64,000 nucleotides of DNA from an uncultured Prevotella sp. GTDB lineage: Bacteria > Bacteroidota > Bacteroidia > Bacteroidales > Bacteroidaceae. Both the position numbers and the translations under genes were made by a program. The stretch is taken from positions 1 to 64,000 of the forward strand of contig CATXJC010000001.1 in the NCBI GenBank assembly GCA_958369755.1. The letters are read 5' to 3'. The notes below the pieces were generated by a model. That model had not been told where the DNA came from and searched no databases. It worked only from the letters and a program-made list of their open reading frames with translations. This document shows, in pieces, positions 34,075 to 43,565 of the stretch (within the stretch, counting starts at the first letter, position 1; each line of letters opens with the position of its first letter).

Positions 34075-34890
34075 ATGGCATTTGTTGATTATTACAAGAT
34101 TCTCGGCGTAGACAAGAACATTCCGCAGAAGGATGTGAGAGCTGCGTATCGTAAACGTGCAAAACAGTTTCACCCAGATTTGCACCCTAACGACCCGAAG
34201 GCGAAGGCTAAGTTCCAGGCGCTGAACGAGGCGTATGAGGTGATTTCTGACCCAGATAAGCGTGCTAAATACGACCAGTATGGCGAACAATGGAAGAATG
34301 CTGATGCATTCGGCGGTTTCGGCGGAGCTGGTGGCGCAGGCGGTTCCGGAAGCTATGGTGGAGCAGGTGGAAATCCATTCGAGGGTTTCGACTTCAGCCA
34401 GTTTGGCGGAGGCGGAGGTTTCTCCAGCTTCTTCGAAAATCTCTTCGGAGGTCGTGGAAGAAGCCAGCAGTCGGCTGAAGGATTCGGTTCCGGCAATTTT
34501 GGCGGTTTTAATGGTTCTGCCGGTTATGGTAGCGGCTTTAATGGGGCTGGCTACGGAGCTGGTGCTGATTTCGGTACAGGTGGTTGTGGCGGCGGTTGCG
34601 GTCAGAATGGCCGTGCCAATAACGGCGAAATGAACATGAATGTGAATATCGACCTTTATACGGCTCTGCTGGGCGGCGAAGGAATCATTAAATTGAGTAA
34701 TGGTTCTAAAATCAAACTGAAGATTAAGCCGGAAACGCAGAATGGCACGAAGGTTCGTGTTCGCGGAAAAGGATACGACCGAGGTGACGGAACCTTTGGC
34801 GACCTGATGATTACTTACAACGTGAAGTTGCCAACCGGGTTGAATGATAAGCAGAAAGATTTGCTCCGTCAGATGAAGAATGCAAAGTAA
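34075..34890 (+). CDS. J-domain protein, CbpA/DnaJ-like co-chaperone
   Basis: 271 residues. The J domain (residues 4-70) has the HPD motif (FHPDLHPND). A Gly/Phe/Ser-rich region with many GG(A/F)G repeats spans about 75-185. The C-terminal substrate-binding part is short: a single 'VNIDLYTALLGGEGIIKL' to 'FGDLMITYNVKLP' segment, without the zinc finger of DnaJ, hence CbpA-like and truncated relative to it. It would deliver clients to DnaK. An unusual AGGAGG lies 11 bp before the ATG, a rare Shine-Dalgarno in this genome. Confidence 0.88.
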   Translation: MAFVDYYKILGVDKNIPQKDVRAAYRKRAKQFHPDLHPNDPKAKAKFQALNEAYEVISDPDKRAKYDQYGEQWKNADAFGGFGGAGGAGGSGSYGGAGGNPFEGFDFSQFGGGGGFSSFFENLFGGRGRSQQSAEGFGSGNFGGFNGSAGYGSGFNGAGYGAGADFGTGGCGGGCGQNGRANNGEMNMNVNIDLYTALLGGEGIIKLSNGSKIKLKIKPETQNGTKVRVRGKGYDRGDGTFGDLMITYNVKLPTGLNDKQKDLLRQMKNAK

Positions 34891-34956
34891 TTTCTAAAAG
34901 AAGGAAACGGGTTTCTCGGACATGAGAACTTTCCCGAAACATGAAGGTAAAAAGAA

Positions 34957-35016
34957 ACGCCCTGCAAGAAGGGAACATTCAGAAATGAAGTTCCTGATCT
35001 TGCAGGGCGTTTTTTA
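34957..35016. terminator. Bidirectional terminator
   Basis: ACGCCCTGCAAGA (34957-34969) pairs with TCTTGCAGGGCGT (34998-35010), with a run of T after it, between convergent genes. Confidence 0.85.
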
Positions 35017-35018
35017 TT

Positions 35019-36347
35019 CTATTCTGCGGCATTAATCTTCGACATGTTGAACGCAGAAACCTTGCCGTCTGGCGAAACGGTTGCGTTGATTTTGAAATGG
35101 TTGGTTTTCTTAGTACCGTCGGTAAGCTGAACTTCCTCACGTGCTGAGAACTGAACCTGATATTCATAATCTTCGTCACCCACCTCGCGCTTCTTAATCT
35201 TATAATCGTTGGTGAGGAACCAGTTCAGGTTGGTCACATCGTCCTTATAAAGCTTATTCATAAAGGTAACAACATCTGCCTTGGTAGCAGAATTCTTACC
35301 CAGAAGCGAAGAGAGAATGTCCTCGCATGAAGCCTGCAAACCATCAGCATCGCGGGTATTGATGCTTTGGAAGAAATGGCGGAACAGACTGCTTACCATA
35401 TCTTTCTCTTCAGGCTGCAAATCTCTGCTCTTGGCTTTCTTCATCGCATTCTCAGCCTCTTCGATATGCGAACCGTCAGCATGAGCGGCGAGATAAGCCT
35501 GGTAAGCTTCTACATTATCAGCATTCTTGGCCACATTCCAGTCGATGGAATCTATCTTGTTCAAAACCTCCTGCTTGTGTGGACTGTTTGGGTATTTGTC
35601 GAGATAAGCCTGCAGGGCCTCTTTCGAACCGCTTACTACGGCGTTGGTCCAGTCCTGATCGGTCTGTTTCAGAAGTTCGAGGTGAGCCATGATGGAATCA
35701 CGATGCGCCTCGTCAGCATCTTTGTAAGTATCTAGGTAACTCTGCAGAACCATCGGGTCGCTACTCTGCATCGCATACTCGTAAGCTTCCAGTTCCTTAT
35801 TCTTATTGGCACTATCATAGAAATAGTAGAAAATGCCACAAACGAGGAAGGCGAAAATCAGAGAGATGATGATGACGCCACGGTTGCTTTTTTTCTTTTC
35901 CTGGGTTCCCTCGCCGTTTCCGCCGTTCTGAGAATTAGATTGCTGTGGGCGTACCGGAGGAACGGGTGGAGTAGGAGGTGTTGCTGTTCTGACAGGTGTC
36001 TGAGGACGAGCCTGCTGCCTGAGAGCGTCCTGTCTGAGAGCCTCCTGACGGCGGATTTCTTCTTGTCTGATTGCATTCTGTCTGGCTGCGTTTTCAGCTT
36101 CTTGCTGCTGAGTCATAGAAGCCTGGCTGGCAGGAGTCTGCTGGCTCATTCCTGTCGGAGGCGTCATTCTTGTGAGCGAAGGATTCAGCTCATGGCAGTT
36201 AGGACACATTTCCAGGTTGCTGAAATAAATCTCGCCACAATTTGGGCATTTGGTAATTTTGCCTGCTATTTCTACTCCGCAACTAGGGCAGGTAGGTGCT
36301 TTATCGCTAATTTGGCGTCCGCATTCCGGACATTTTATAATTGCCAT
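35019..36347 (-). CDS. Membrane-anchored double zinc-ribbon protein
   Basis: 442 residues. Two zinc ribbons at the N-terminus: CPECG...CPSCG (6-24) and CPNCG...CPNCH (34-52). A Gln/Arg-rich coiled coil (about 75-115) and a Pro-rich stretch follow, then one membrane helix (about 158-176, GVIIISLIFAFLVCGIFYYF). The C-terminal half has TPR-like helices and an NTF2-like end ('NAVVSGSKEALQAYLDKYPN'). Orientation would put the ribbons in the cytoplasm and the repeats in the periplasm. No known function; it may scaffold a membrane complex. Confidence 0.7.
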   Translation of the reverse strand: MAIIKCPECGRQISDKAPTCPSCGVEIAGKITKCPNCGEIYFSNLEMCPNCHELNPSLTRMTPPTGMSQQTPASQASMTQQQEAENAARQNAIRQEEIRRQEALRQDALRQQARPQTPVRTATPPTPPVPPVRPQQSNSQNGGNGEGTQEKKKSNRGVIIISLIFAFLVCGIFYYFYDSANKNKELEAYEYAMQSSDPMVLQSYLDTYKDADEAHRDSIMAHLELLKQTDQDWTNAVVSGSKEALQAYLDKYPNSPHKQEVLNKIDSIDWNVAKNADNVEAYQAYLAAHADGSHIEEAENAMKKAKSRDLQPEEKDMVSSLFRHFFQSINTRDADGLQASCEDILSSLLGKNSATKADVVTFMNKLYKDDVTNLNWFLTNDYKIKKREVGDEDYEYQVQFSAREEVQLTDGTKKTNHFKINATVSPDGKVSAFNMSKINAAE

Positions 36348-36463
36348 AATTCTATTTTGTGTTTATTAATTTACTTATATAATTCATGCTTCTCTACTTC
36401 CAGATCTTATCTACTCTTTACCTTGAAGCTAATCATCAAGTTCCAAGTTCAGGGTTCCAAGTA

Positions 36464-37150
36464 CTATCGATGTCTGAATCTGATTTCTCTGAGCTTGTGG
36501 CGCCCCATGAAACGGCTTTTGTCAACATAGCCGTTTATTCCGTTGAGTCTGCCCTTACCCGTATATTGCCACATTTCGAAATCTCTACCATCGCGCAATA
36601 CAGGGAGGCGCTTCGTATACTGGGCAATCATCAGCTTGTAGCTGTCGAGCTTGCCCAGAAGATAGTTGTCATAGAAATTGGCTCCCGTATAGATGAGGGG
36701 TTTCTGCTTATATGCTTTTTCTACGAGATGCAGAAACTTAAAGAGCGAATCGCAGAATTCTTCTGTATTCATGCCGCTTTTCGTCTCCACATCAATCATA
36801 GGCAAGAGGTCCTGATCTCCCGGACGGCATTGGGCCATGAAATTTTCCAGCTGCGTCTGCTGTGGGATGCGGGGTCTGTAGAAATGATAAGAACCTACTT
36901 TCATTCCGTAGCGATGAGCCAGGTCGATATTCTTCTTGTATTTGCTGTCGATGTTGGTTCCTCCCTCGGTAGCTTTCAGATAAACGTAAGCCATCTTAGA
37001 GTTGTCGCCCACGGTTTCCCAGAACACGTTGCCCTGATAATGACTCAAGTCGATGCCGTGAACGTGCCGACAAGTGTCTTCGCATTGCACCTGGGCATGG
37101 GCTCCCAAGGCAATAATGGATGCTATAATAGAGATAAATAACTTTTTCAT
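36464..37150 (-). CDS. Glycoside hydrolase family 25 (lysozyme-like)
   Basis: 228 residues with a signal peptide (MKKLFISIIASIIALGAHAQ). The GH25 fold is clear: GIDLSHYQGNV with the first catalytic Asp, 'YLKATEG', 'PMIDVETKSG' holding the Asp-x-Glu pair, and WQYTGKGRLNGINGYVD. It should cut the beta-1,4 bond between N-acetylmuramic acid and N-acetylglucosamine. A -7 element TATCTTTG (minus, 37156-37163) ends only 5 bp before the ATG, so the mRNA may be leaderless. Confidence 0.92.
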   Translation of the reverse strand: MKKLFISIIASIIALGAHAQVQCEDTCRHVHGIDLSHYQGNVFWETVGDNSKMAYVYLKATEGGTNIDSKYKKNIDLAHRYGMKVGSYHFYRPRIPQQTQLENFMAQCRPGDQDLLPMIDVETKSGMNTEEFCDSLFKFLHLVEKAYKQKPLIYTGANFYDNYLLGKLDSYKLMIAQYTKRLPVLRDGRDFEMWQYTGKGRLNGINGYVDKSRFMGRHKLREIRFRHR

Positions 37151-37265
37151 AGATGCAAAGATACGAAAATCAGATGAAAATCGTACTACTAAGAGATTAA
37201 TTTTATAGATATTTTACTCTTCGTCCTGATGAATCCCAGGGTAACCCCTCAATCCTTACTGAAAT

Positions 37266-37961
37266 TTACTCTTCAATCTCAGATAATGACCGGAAGAAAT
37301 TGTTCATGAAATTGCTCATGGTTTCTATCGGAGCGTATTGCAGATAGCGCATGCTGCGGCGCAGATTCTTGCGCATGGTTCCCCCCGTGGTGCGTACAAA
37401 GCCGCTGCTGGTCTGCTCAAACTGAATGGCCTGCTGGTCCATGATATTATAGTAGAGCGAACGGAGCGTCAGCTTGTAGGCGCCTCTTTCTATGTGATGA
37501 ACGAACGGGATTTCGTCCTGTTCAAAATCGAAGAAGGTGATGAGCACGCTTCCTTCCAGCTGGGCGATGCGTTGGATGCGGAGCTTGGCAAGCCACTTCT
37601 CCAGTTTCACGAAATCTACCTTGTCGCCTCGGGTTCTCAGGTAGTCTCCCAACTGGATGATTCCTCTGAGATTGATTCCGTTAGCCAACATTCCATTTAC
37701 GTTTGCCACGATGATGCGCAGCAGATAAATGGTCTCGATAGAGGTATCGATGGCGTGGCGTTCATCTTCCTGAATCTTGCTGAGCCGTCGGTTCAGAAAA
37801 CCGTTGTTCATCTTCACCTCTCCGGCAGGAACATCATTCACGTTCTTGAGCATCTGAGCTATCTTTTTCTTCTTAAAGGTAGTCATCGGTTCCATTTCTT
37901 CCTTGATGCCGAAGTTGTCGGCACGGAGCTTAGTAAAAAGGTTGCGCTGAAGAAAATTCAT
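37266..37961 (-). CDS. Conserved hypothetical protein
   Basis: 231 residues, soluble, basic, mostly helical, with no signal. Sequence such as MNFLQRNLFTKLRADNFG and 'HAIDTSIETIYLLRIIVANV' is familiar only as a conserved Bacteroidales protein; I can name no function. Codon use is like that of neighbouring core genes. It stands alone between the lysozyme and the antiporter genes. Confidence 0.65.
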   Translation of the reverse strand: MNFLQRNLFTKLRADNFGIKEEMEPMTTFKKKKIAQMLKNVNDVPAGEVKMNNGFLNRRLSKIQEDERHAIDTSIETIYLLRIIVANVNGMLANGINLRGIIQLGDYLRTRGDKVDFVKLEKWLAKLRIQRIAQLEGSVLITFFDFEQDEIPFVHHIERGAYKLTLRSLYYNIMDQQAIQFEQTSSGFVRTTGGTMRKNLRRSMRYLQYAPIETMSNFMNNFFRSLSEIEE

Positions 37962-38060
37962 ATGCCTTGTTCTTATTAATAGTCAATAATAAAGTTTTGT
38001 TCTTCCTGTCAAGAAATCTCTAACGCAGAAGGAGACCCTCCTCTGATTTGAGTAGTCTTC

Positions 38061-39371
38061 CTAACTGTATCTCTTAGGATAGCGCAAGAGGATGGCCAGC
38101 AGGGCTGCCACACCTATCGCCAGCGGATAGTAGAGATAAGGAAGAATGTCCATCGGACTGAGATTGGCCAGACCGGCTGCCAGGAGCATCTGCACGCCAT
38201 AAGGAATCAATCCCTGAACCATGCATGAGAAGGTGTCGAGAATGCTGGCTGCCTTGCGGTTGTCTACGCCAAACCGGTCGCCTATCTTTTTCGAAATATT
38301 TCCTACTGTCAGAATCGCTACCGTATTATTTGCCGTACAGATGTTTACCATCGAAACGAGGGCGGCGATAGAAAGTTCGGCTCCACGCTTGCTGTTTACG
38401 TGGGCTGTAATCTTGTTGATGATGAAATCGATTCCGCCGTTTTCACGGATGATTTCGAGCATACCACCTGCCATCATGGCGATGATAATGAGTTCGCCCA
38501 TGCCGATAATGCCGTTGCCCATGGCTGAGAACCAGCCGAAGAGGTCGTAGCTTCCGGAGGCACCCAGAAGATGACTGCCTATGCCGATGGCACCACAGAG
38601 TAGGGTGCCCAGAGTGAGAACAGCCATTACATTCATGCCGGCAATAGCGGTAACGAGGACGGTGAGGTAAGGCAATACTTTCATGTATTCTACCTCGTTG
38701 ATGTGGGTTGGGGCCTGAAGACCGACTCCCATGACAGAATAGGCGATGAGCACGAGTACGGCGGCCGGAACCACAATCATGGAGTTGACCTTGAACTTAT
38801 CGCTCATCTTGCAGTTCTGTGTCTGCGTAGCAACAACCGTCGTATCGGAGATGAACGAGAGGTTGTCGCCGAAATAAGCGCCACCTACGATGATGGCGGT
38901 CATCATGCCTACGTTAGCATCCATCGAGTGGGCCAGTCCGGCGGCTATTGGAACCAGAGCCACTACGGTTCCCACACTTGTTCCGATAGATACGGAGATA
39001 AAGCAGGCAGCCAGGAAGAGTCCTGGCAGAATCATGCTGGCTGGCAGGATGCTGAGCGCCAGGTTGACGGTTGCATCAACGGCTCCCATCGCCTTGGCTG
39101 ATGCGGCAAACGAGCCAGCCAGCACGTAAATCCAGAGCATGAGCATCAGGTTGTTGGCGCCGGCACCCTTGCTGTATGTGTCCACTCGTTTCCTGACAGG
39201 CATTCCGCCGGAAATAGCCACGGCATAAATGCTCGAAATCATGAACGCTACTGTGAGCGAGAGGCTGGTGTCCTGATGGCTGCTGTCTACCGAATATACG
39301 GTAAAAGCCACGATGAGGACAATCAGCAAAAATAATGGCGACAACGCCAGCAAACCTTTTTTATTACTCAT
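38061..39371 (-). CDS. Na+/H+ antiporter, NhaC family
   Basis: 436 residues with about 11-12 hydrophobic segments. NhaC-type signatures: 'GTSVGTVVALVPIAAGLA', 'IVGGAYFGDNLSFISDTTV' and 'CTANNTVAILTVGNISKKIG'. It exchanges protons for sodium across the inner membrane; some relatives exchange malate and lactate instead. It lies 19 bp downstream of uxaA on the same strand, so it probably belongs to the uxaA transcript and may balance ions or move an acid during hexuronate use. Confidence 0.88.
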   Translation of the reverse strand: MSNKKGLLALSPLFLLIVLIVAFTVYSVDSSHQDTSLSLTVAFMISSIYAVAISGGMPVRKRVDTYSKGAGANNLMLMLWIYVLAGSFAASAKAMGAVDATVNLALSILPASMILPGLFLAACFISVSIGTSVGTVVALVPIAAGLAHSMDANVGMMTAIIVGGAYFGDNLSFISDTTVVATQTQNCKMSDKFKVNSMIVVPAAVLVLIAYSVMGVGLQAPTHINEVEYMKVLPYLTVLVTAIAGMNVMAVLTLGTLLCGAIGIGSHLLGASGSYDLFGWFSAMGNGIIGMGELIIIAMMAGGMLEIIRENGGIDFIINKITAHVNSKRGAELSIAALVSMVNICTANNTVAILTVGNISKKIGDRFGVDNRKAASILDTFSCMVQGLIPYGVQMLLAAGLANLSPMDILPYLYYPLAIGVAALLAILLRYPKRYS

Positions 39372-39390
39372 ACTTCTTTTTTCTTCTTAA

Positions 39391-40887
39391 TTAAAGAGTT
39401 ACTCCATTCTTGAAGATGGAGATTTCACGATAGCCATTATACTCGTTGCGAGCCTCCTCGCCACTTGCTACGGCTATAATCTTATCAATAAACTTGCTTA
39501 CCAAGTCTTTCATTTCTACACCTTCTACCAGAGCGCCGGCGTTGAAGTCAATCCAGTTTGGCTTGTTCTTTGCCAGATTGCTGTTGGTAGAAATCTTCAT
39601 CGTTGGCACGAAGGTTCCGAATGGGGTTCCGCGACCTGTGGTGAAGAGAACGAGCTGGCAACCTGCTGAAGCCAGAGCTGTGGCCGCTACAAGGTCGTTA
39701 CCCGGAGCTGAAAGCAGGTTCAAACCTGTTGTCTCCAAACGGTCACCATACTGGAGCACGCCGCTTACCGGAGCACGGCCGCACTTCTGGGTGCAACCCA
39801 AAGCCTTATCTTCGAGGGTTGAGATACCACCTGCCTTGTTACCTGGAGAAGGGTTCTCGCCAACTGGTTCACCATGGCTCAGGAAGTACTCCTTGAAGTC
39901 GTTAATCAGGTGAACGGTCTTGTCGAAGAGTTCCTTATTTTCGCAACGGTTCATCAGAATGGTTTCTGCGCCAAACATTTCCGGTACCTCTGTCAGAATG
40001 CTTGTACCGCCCTGAGCTACGAGCCAGTCGCTAAATTCACCTACCAATGGGTTAGCTGTAATTCCGCTGAAGCCGTCAGAACCGCCACACTTCAAACCTA
40101 CGCGCAGTTTGCTTACCGGAACTTCCTCGCGCTTGTCTTCCTTAGCCTGGGCATAGAGGTTGCGCAGAATCTTCATGCCTTCCTCGAGTTCATCGCCTTC
40201 AACCTTCTGTGTTACAAGAAGTTTGATGCGGTCGTGATCATAGTCGCCGAGCATCTTCATGAAATCATCTGGCTGGTTGTTCTCGCAGCCGAGCGAGAGA
40301 ACGAGCACGGCACCTGCGTTTGGATGCAGACAGATATCGCGAAGCACCTTGCGGGTATTCTCATGGTCGCCCGAGAGCTGTGAGCAACCGAAGTTGTGGT
40401 GCCATGCGTGGATGGCGTCGATGCCTTCGCAGCCTGTTTCTTTCTTGAGGAGTTCCACCAGTTTCTCAGCCACGCCGTTAACGCAGCCCACGGTAGGAAC
40501 TACCCATACTTCGTTTCTTACGCCTACTTCGCCATTCTTGCGAACGTAACCCATGAAGGTGCGGTTTTCCTTAGCGATGTTCAGCTGCTCGTTAACCGGG
40601 TTATAGGTATATTCGAGCGTACCGGCAAGATTGGTCTTGAGGTTGTTCTCGTTTACCCATTCGCCCGCCTTGAGACCGGTCTTTGCATGACCGATAGGGT
40701 AGCCATACTTCAGGATGTCTGTACCCTCGGCTGCATCGTTGATGAGCACCTTGTGTCCTGCAGGAGTATCCTGCAATAATGTGATGGTCTTGCCATCTAC
40801 TTCAATTGTTTCACCCTTCTTCATAGGGCGCAAGCAAACCACTACCGAGTCGGCAGGGTTAATCTTGATAAAACTTGATTGTTCCAT
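39391..40887 (-). CDS. uxaA: Altronate dehydratase
   Basis: 498 residues, the full-length fused form. Residues 1-90 are a SAF domain; the remainder is the UxaA_2/GarD-like catalytic domain ('VVPTVGCVNGVAEKLVELLK', 'HAWHHNFGCSQLSGDHENTR', 'LGCENNQP', 'KCGGSDGFSGITANPLVGEF'). It dehydrates D-altronate to 2-keto-3-deoxygluconate (KDG) with Fe2+. The KDG kinase and KDPG aldolase genes are 1.5-3 kb away on the other strand, with a LacI-type regulator between, so this is the lower hexuronate path. Confidence 0.93.
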   Translation of the reverse strand: MEQSSFIKINPADSVVVCLRPMKKGETIEVDGKTITLLQDTPAGHKVLINDAAEGTDILKYGYPIGHAKTGLKAGEWVNENNLKTNLAGTLEYTYNPVNEQLNIAKENRTFMGYVRKNGEVGVRNEVWVVPTVGCVNGVAEKLVELLKKETGCEGIDAIHAWHHNFGCSQLSGDHENTRKVLRDICLHPNAGAVLVLSLGCENNQPDDFMKMLGDYDHDRIKLLVTQKVEGDELEEGMKILRNLYAQAKEDKREEVPVSKLRVGLKCGGSDGFSGITANPLVGEFSDWLVAQGGTSILTEVPEMFGAETILMNRCENKELFDKTVHLINDFKEYFLSHGEPVGENPSPGNKAGGISTLEDKALGCTQKCGRAPVSGVLQYGDRLETTGLNLLSAPGNDLVAATALASAGCQLVLFTTGRGTPFGTFVPTMKISTNSNLAKNKPNWIDFNAGALVEGVEMKDLVSKFIDKIIAVASGEEARNEYNGYREISIFKNGVTL

Positions 40888-40977
40888 ACGTAGTCTGTCT
40901 TTTATTTATTGTTTATAATTGATAATGTTCCTGTATGAATTGTCTTCCATGCGGAAACCCTGTTCTGCCCGATAGCC

Positions 40978-42042
40978 TTAGAGCTGGGTTCTGCGATAGA
41001 AATCTACGTTTTCCTTCATTAGCAGCTCGATAGGCATATAGTTTACCGGCGTAACTTTCTTCTTCAGCACGATGGCCTGGAAGAGCGTGTCTACGCAGGA
41101 GTAACCCTGCATGTAGGCGTGCTGGGCGATGAGGAAGGAGATGCTTCCTTCGCGCAGACAGCGGGCGTTTTTCTCTACCATATCATAGCCCATGATCTGA
41201 ACGTCGCGGCGGTTGGTCTTCAGCAGGAAGTCGCCCACGATGTGCGCCTTCGAAGTCATGGTGATGCAATGGTGGATGTTCGGATGCACGGCAAAGAACT
41301 TCTCCAGCATTTTGACGAATTCAGCACGTGTGCCGCTCAACGGCAGGTCGAGCAAGGTAATCTTCACGTTAGGGAAGTGGTCGTGCATGTAATGGCGGAA
41401 TCCTACCTCTCGGTTATCCTGCTGCTTGCTGACCACTCTTCCGTCTTTGGTCTGCCTCATGAGCAGAATTTCATCTTCCTTTGCTGCAAGCATCATCAGC
41501 ATCTTGGCTGCGAAGAAACCGGAACAGAACGAATCCTGGCCGAAGAAAGAGAGCGGACGCAGATCGGGCATGTAGGAGTCGAGCAGGATGAATGGGATGC
41601 TTTTGTGATGCAACGCCTCGGTAAACTCGCGGGTCACGTCGAGCGATGAAGGCACCACGATGACTCCTTCCGGACTGGCCTCAAGAATCTTGTTGCCTTC
41701 TTCGCGGAACGATTCCTCGCTGGAACGCTCATAGAAACGAATCTCTACATCGATATGGAAGTCACGTCGGGTATCTTCACATTTTTTTGCGCCTTCCTCT
41801 ATTTCCTCCCAGTAAGCCTCCGATTCATGTTTCGGAATCAGCAGGTAGAAGGTATAGGATTTGTTGTAAGCCAGAGCGCTGGCGTACACATTAGGCTGAT
41901 AATTCATTTCCTTGAGGGCTTTCTCGACCTTGTCGCGTGCAGGTTTCGACACGTTTGGGCGGTCGTGCAGAACTCGGTCTACGGTTCCAACGGATACGCC
42001 AGCTCTCTCGGCAATATCCTTGATTCTGATTTTTTCGGCCAT
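40978..42042 (-). CDS. LacI family transcriptional regulator
   Basis: 354 residues. The N-terminal LacI HTH is canonical: IKDIAERAGVSVGTVDRVLH, then 'RPNVSKPARDKVEKAL' and the hinge near NYQPNVYASALA. The C-terminal part is a periplasmic-binding-protein-like sensor domain. It lies 90 bp upstream of uxaA and divergent from kdgK, so it most likely controls the hexuronate genes, perhaps with KDG or a related acid as inducer. A TATATTTG -7 box (minus, 42211-42218) lies upstream. Operator not identified. Confidence 0.92.
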   Translation of the reverse strand: MAEKIRIKDIAERAGVSVGTVDRVLHDRPNVSKPARDKVEKALKEMNYQPNVYASALAYNKSYTFYLLIPKHESEAYWEEIEEGAKKCEDTRRDFHIDVEIRFYERSSEESFREEGNKILEASPEGVIVVPSSLDVTREFTEALHHKSIPFILLDSYMPDLRPLSFFGQDSFCSGFFAAKMLMMLAAKEDEILLMRQTKDGRVVSKQQDNREVGFRHYMHDHFPNVKITLLDLPLSGTRAEFVKMLEKFFAVHPNIHHCITMTSKAHIVGDFLLKTNRRDVQIMGYDMVEKNARCLREGSISFLIAQHAYMQGYSCVDTLFQAIVLKKKVTPVNYMPIELLMKENVDFYRRTQL

Positions 42043-42210
42043 TGTTTTTTAGCATTACGGGTCTGGTTGCCTCGCGTGTACTTATTATATAAGGAGCCTC
42101 TCCTAGGGGCTACGATAGATAAAACGTCGCAGGTACTTCCTAGCTGTGCACAGACCACAATTAGTATTAAGCAATTCTGTTGTGTGCGACCACAAGTGCG
42201 AATTTTGCCG

Positions 42211-42321
42211 CAAATATACAACAATTTTTTGAATTGTGCGAAGACACAGCAACTTTTTTGCACGAAAAACAAAAAAAAATGCGATTTTATTTCGTTATTC
42301 GAGAAATTATGGTTATTTTTG
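42211..42321. promoter_or_regulatory. Divergent promoters, lacI-type regulator and kdgK
   Basis: Minus strand: -7 TATATTTG at 42211-42218 with a weak -33 TTCG (42239-42242). Plus strand: -7 TATTTTTG at 42314-42321 with -33 TTCG at 42291-42294, 19-bp gap. The rest of the 394-bp gap 42043-42436 shows no clear palindrome that I would name as operator. Confidence 0.5.
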
Positions 42322-42436
42322 CCCTCGAAATTGAACGACAACTGATAATTGAACTTCATTTCTCTACTGAAAAGTGGAATTTAATTTGTTACTCATAACA
42401 AACAAAATAAAAACAAAAAAATTAAAACTATCAAAC

Positions 42437-43459
42437 ATGGCAAAAATTGTAACATTAGGTGAGATCATGCTTCGTTTATCACCAGAAGGCAATGATCGTT
42501 TCATTCAGAGTGAATCACTTCGCATCATCCCTGGTGGTGGTGAGGCTAACGTAGCTGTAAGCTTGGCTAACTATGGTCATGATGCTTACTTCGTATCTAA
42601 GCTCCCTAAGCACGAGATCGGTCAGATTGCTGTCAACGGTCTCCGTCGTTACGGCGTTAACACAGAGTTCATCGCTCGTGGTGGCGACCGCGTAGGTCTC
42701 TACTATGCCGAGACTGGTGCTTCTATGCGCCCATCCAAGGTAATCTACGACCGTGCACACAGCGCAATTGCTGAGGCTGACCCATCTGATTTCGATTTCG
42801 ACAAGATTATGGAGGGTGCCCAGTGGTTCCATTGGAGCGGTATTACTCCAGCTATCAGCGACAAGGCTGCTGAGCTTACCAAGTTGGCTTGTGAGGCTGC
42901 TAAGCGTCACGGCGTAACTGTTTCTGTTGACCTCAACTTCCGCAAGAAGCTCTGGACTTCAGAGAAGGCTATCTCTGTTATGCGTCCTCTGATGAAGTAT
43001 GTTGATGTTTGCATCGGTAATGAGGAAGATGCTCAGCTCTGCCTGGGCTTCAAGCCAGATGCTGACGTAGAGGGCGGTAAGACTGATGCTGAGGGTTACT
43101 ACGGAATCTTCAAGGGCATGATGAAGGAGTTCGGATTCAAGTATGTTGTTTCTACTCTCCGCGAATCTCTCTCTGCTACACATAACGGCTGGAAGGCTCT
43201 TATCTATGATGGTAAGGAGTTCTATCAGAGCAAGCACTACGACATCAACCCTATCATCGACCGCGTTGGTGGTGGCGACTCTTTCTCTGGTGGTCTGATC
43301 CATGGTCTTCTTACTAAGGAGACTCAGGGCGAGGCTCTTGAGTTTGCGGTAGCTGCTTCTGCTTTGAAGCATACTATCCCTGGCGACTTCAACCTGGTAT
43401 CTGCTGACGAGGTAGAGAGCCTGGCTGGCGGTAACGCTAATGGTCGAGTTCAGAGATAA
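42437..43459 (+). CDS. kdgK: 2-keto-3-deoxygluconate kinase (PfkB family)
   Basis: 340 residues from ATG 42437 (MAKIVTLGEIMLRLSPEG); an in-frame ATG at 42374 adds 21 residues with no family support. PfkB signatures: 'GGGEANVAVSLANYG' and the ATP/catalytic DRVGGGDSFSGGLIHG with the Asp base. It phosphorylates KDG to KDPG. The eda aldolase gene follows 106 bp downstream. The sugar could also be another 2-keto-3-deoxy acid, but uxaA and eda beside it make KDG the natural choice. Confidence 0.92.
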   Translation: MAKIVTLGEIMLRLSPEGNDRFIQSESLRIIPGGGEANVAVSLANYGHDAYFVSKLPKHEIGQIAVNGLRRYGVNTEFIARGGDRVGLYYAETGASMRPSKVIYDRAHSAIAEADPSDFDFDKIMEGAQWFHWSGITPAISDKAAELTKLACEAAKRHGVTVSVDLNFRKKLWTSEKAISVMRPLMKYVDVCIGNEEDAQLCLGFKPDADVEGGKTDAEGYYGIFKGMMKEFGFKYVVSTLRESLSATHNGWKALIYDGKEFYQSKHYDINPIIDRVGGGDSFSGGLIHGLLTKETQGEALEFAVAASALKHTIPGDFNLVSADEVESLAGGNANGRVQR

Positions 43460-43460
43460 T

Positions 43461-43544
43461 TATAGTTTAAAGTTTATAGTTGATAGTTGATAGTTTATAG
43501 GCAGTCTTGCTTACGGCGTAGCTCTTATAAACTATAAACTATTC
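43461..43544. repeat. Inverted repeat between kdgK and eda
   Basis: ATAGTTTAAAGTTTATAG (43462-43479) pairs almost fully with TTATAAACTATAAACTAT (43526-43543). The arm also contains internal copies of GATAGTT. No T-run, so it is not an obvious terminator; it could tune the ratio of the two enzymes. Confidence 0.5.
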
Positions 43545-43565
43545 ATTATTAATTCATATAAGATA

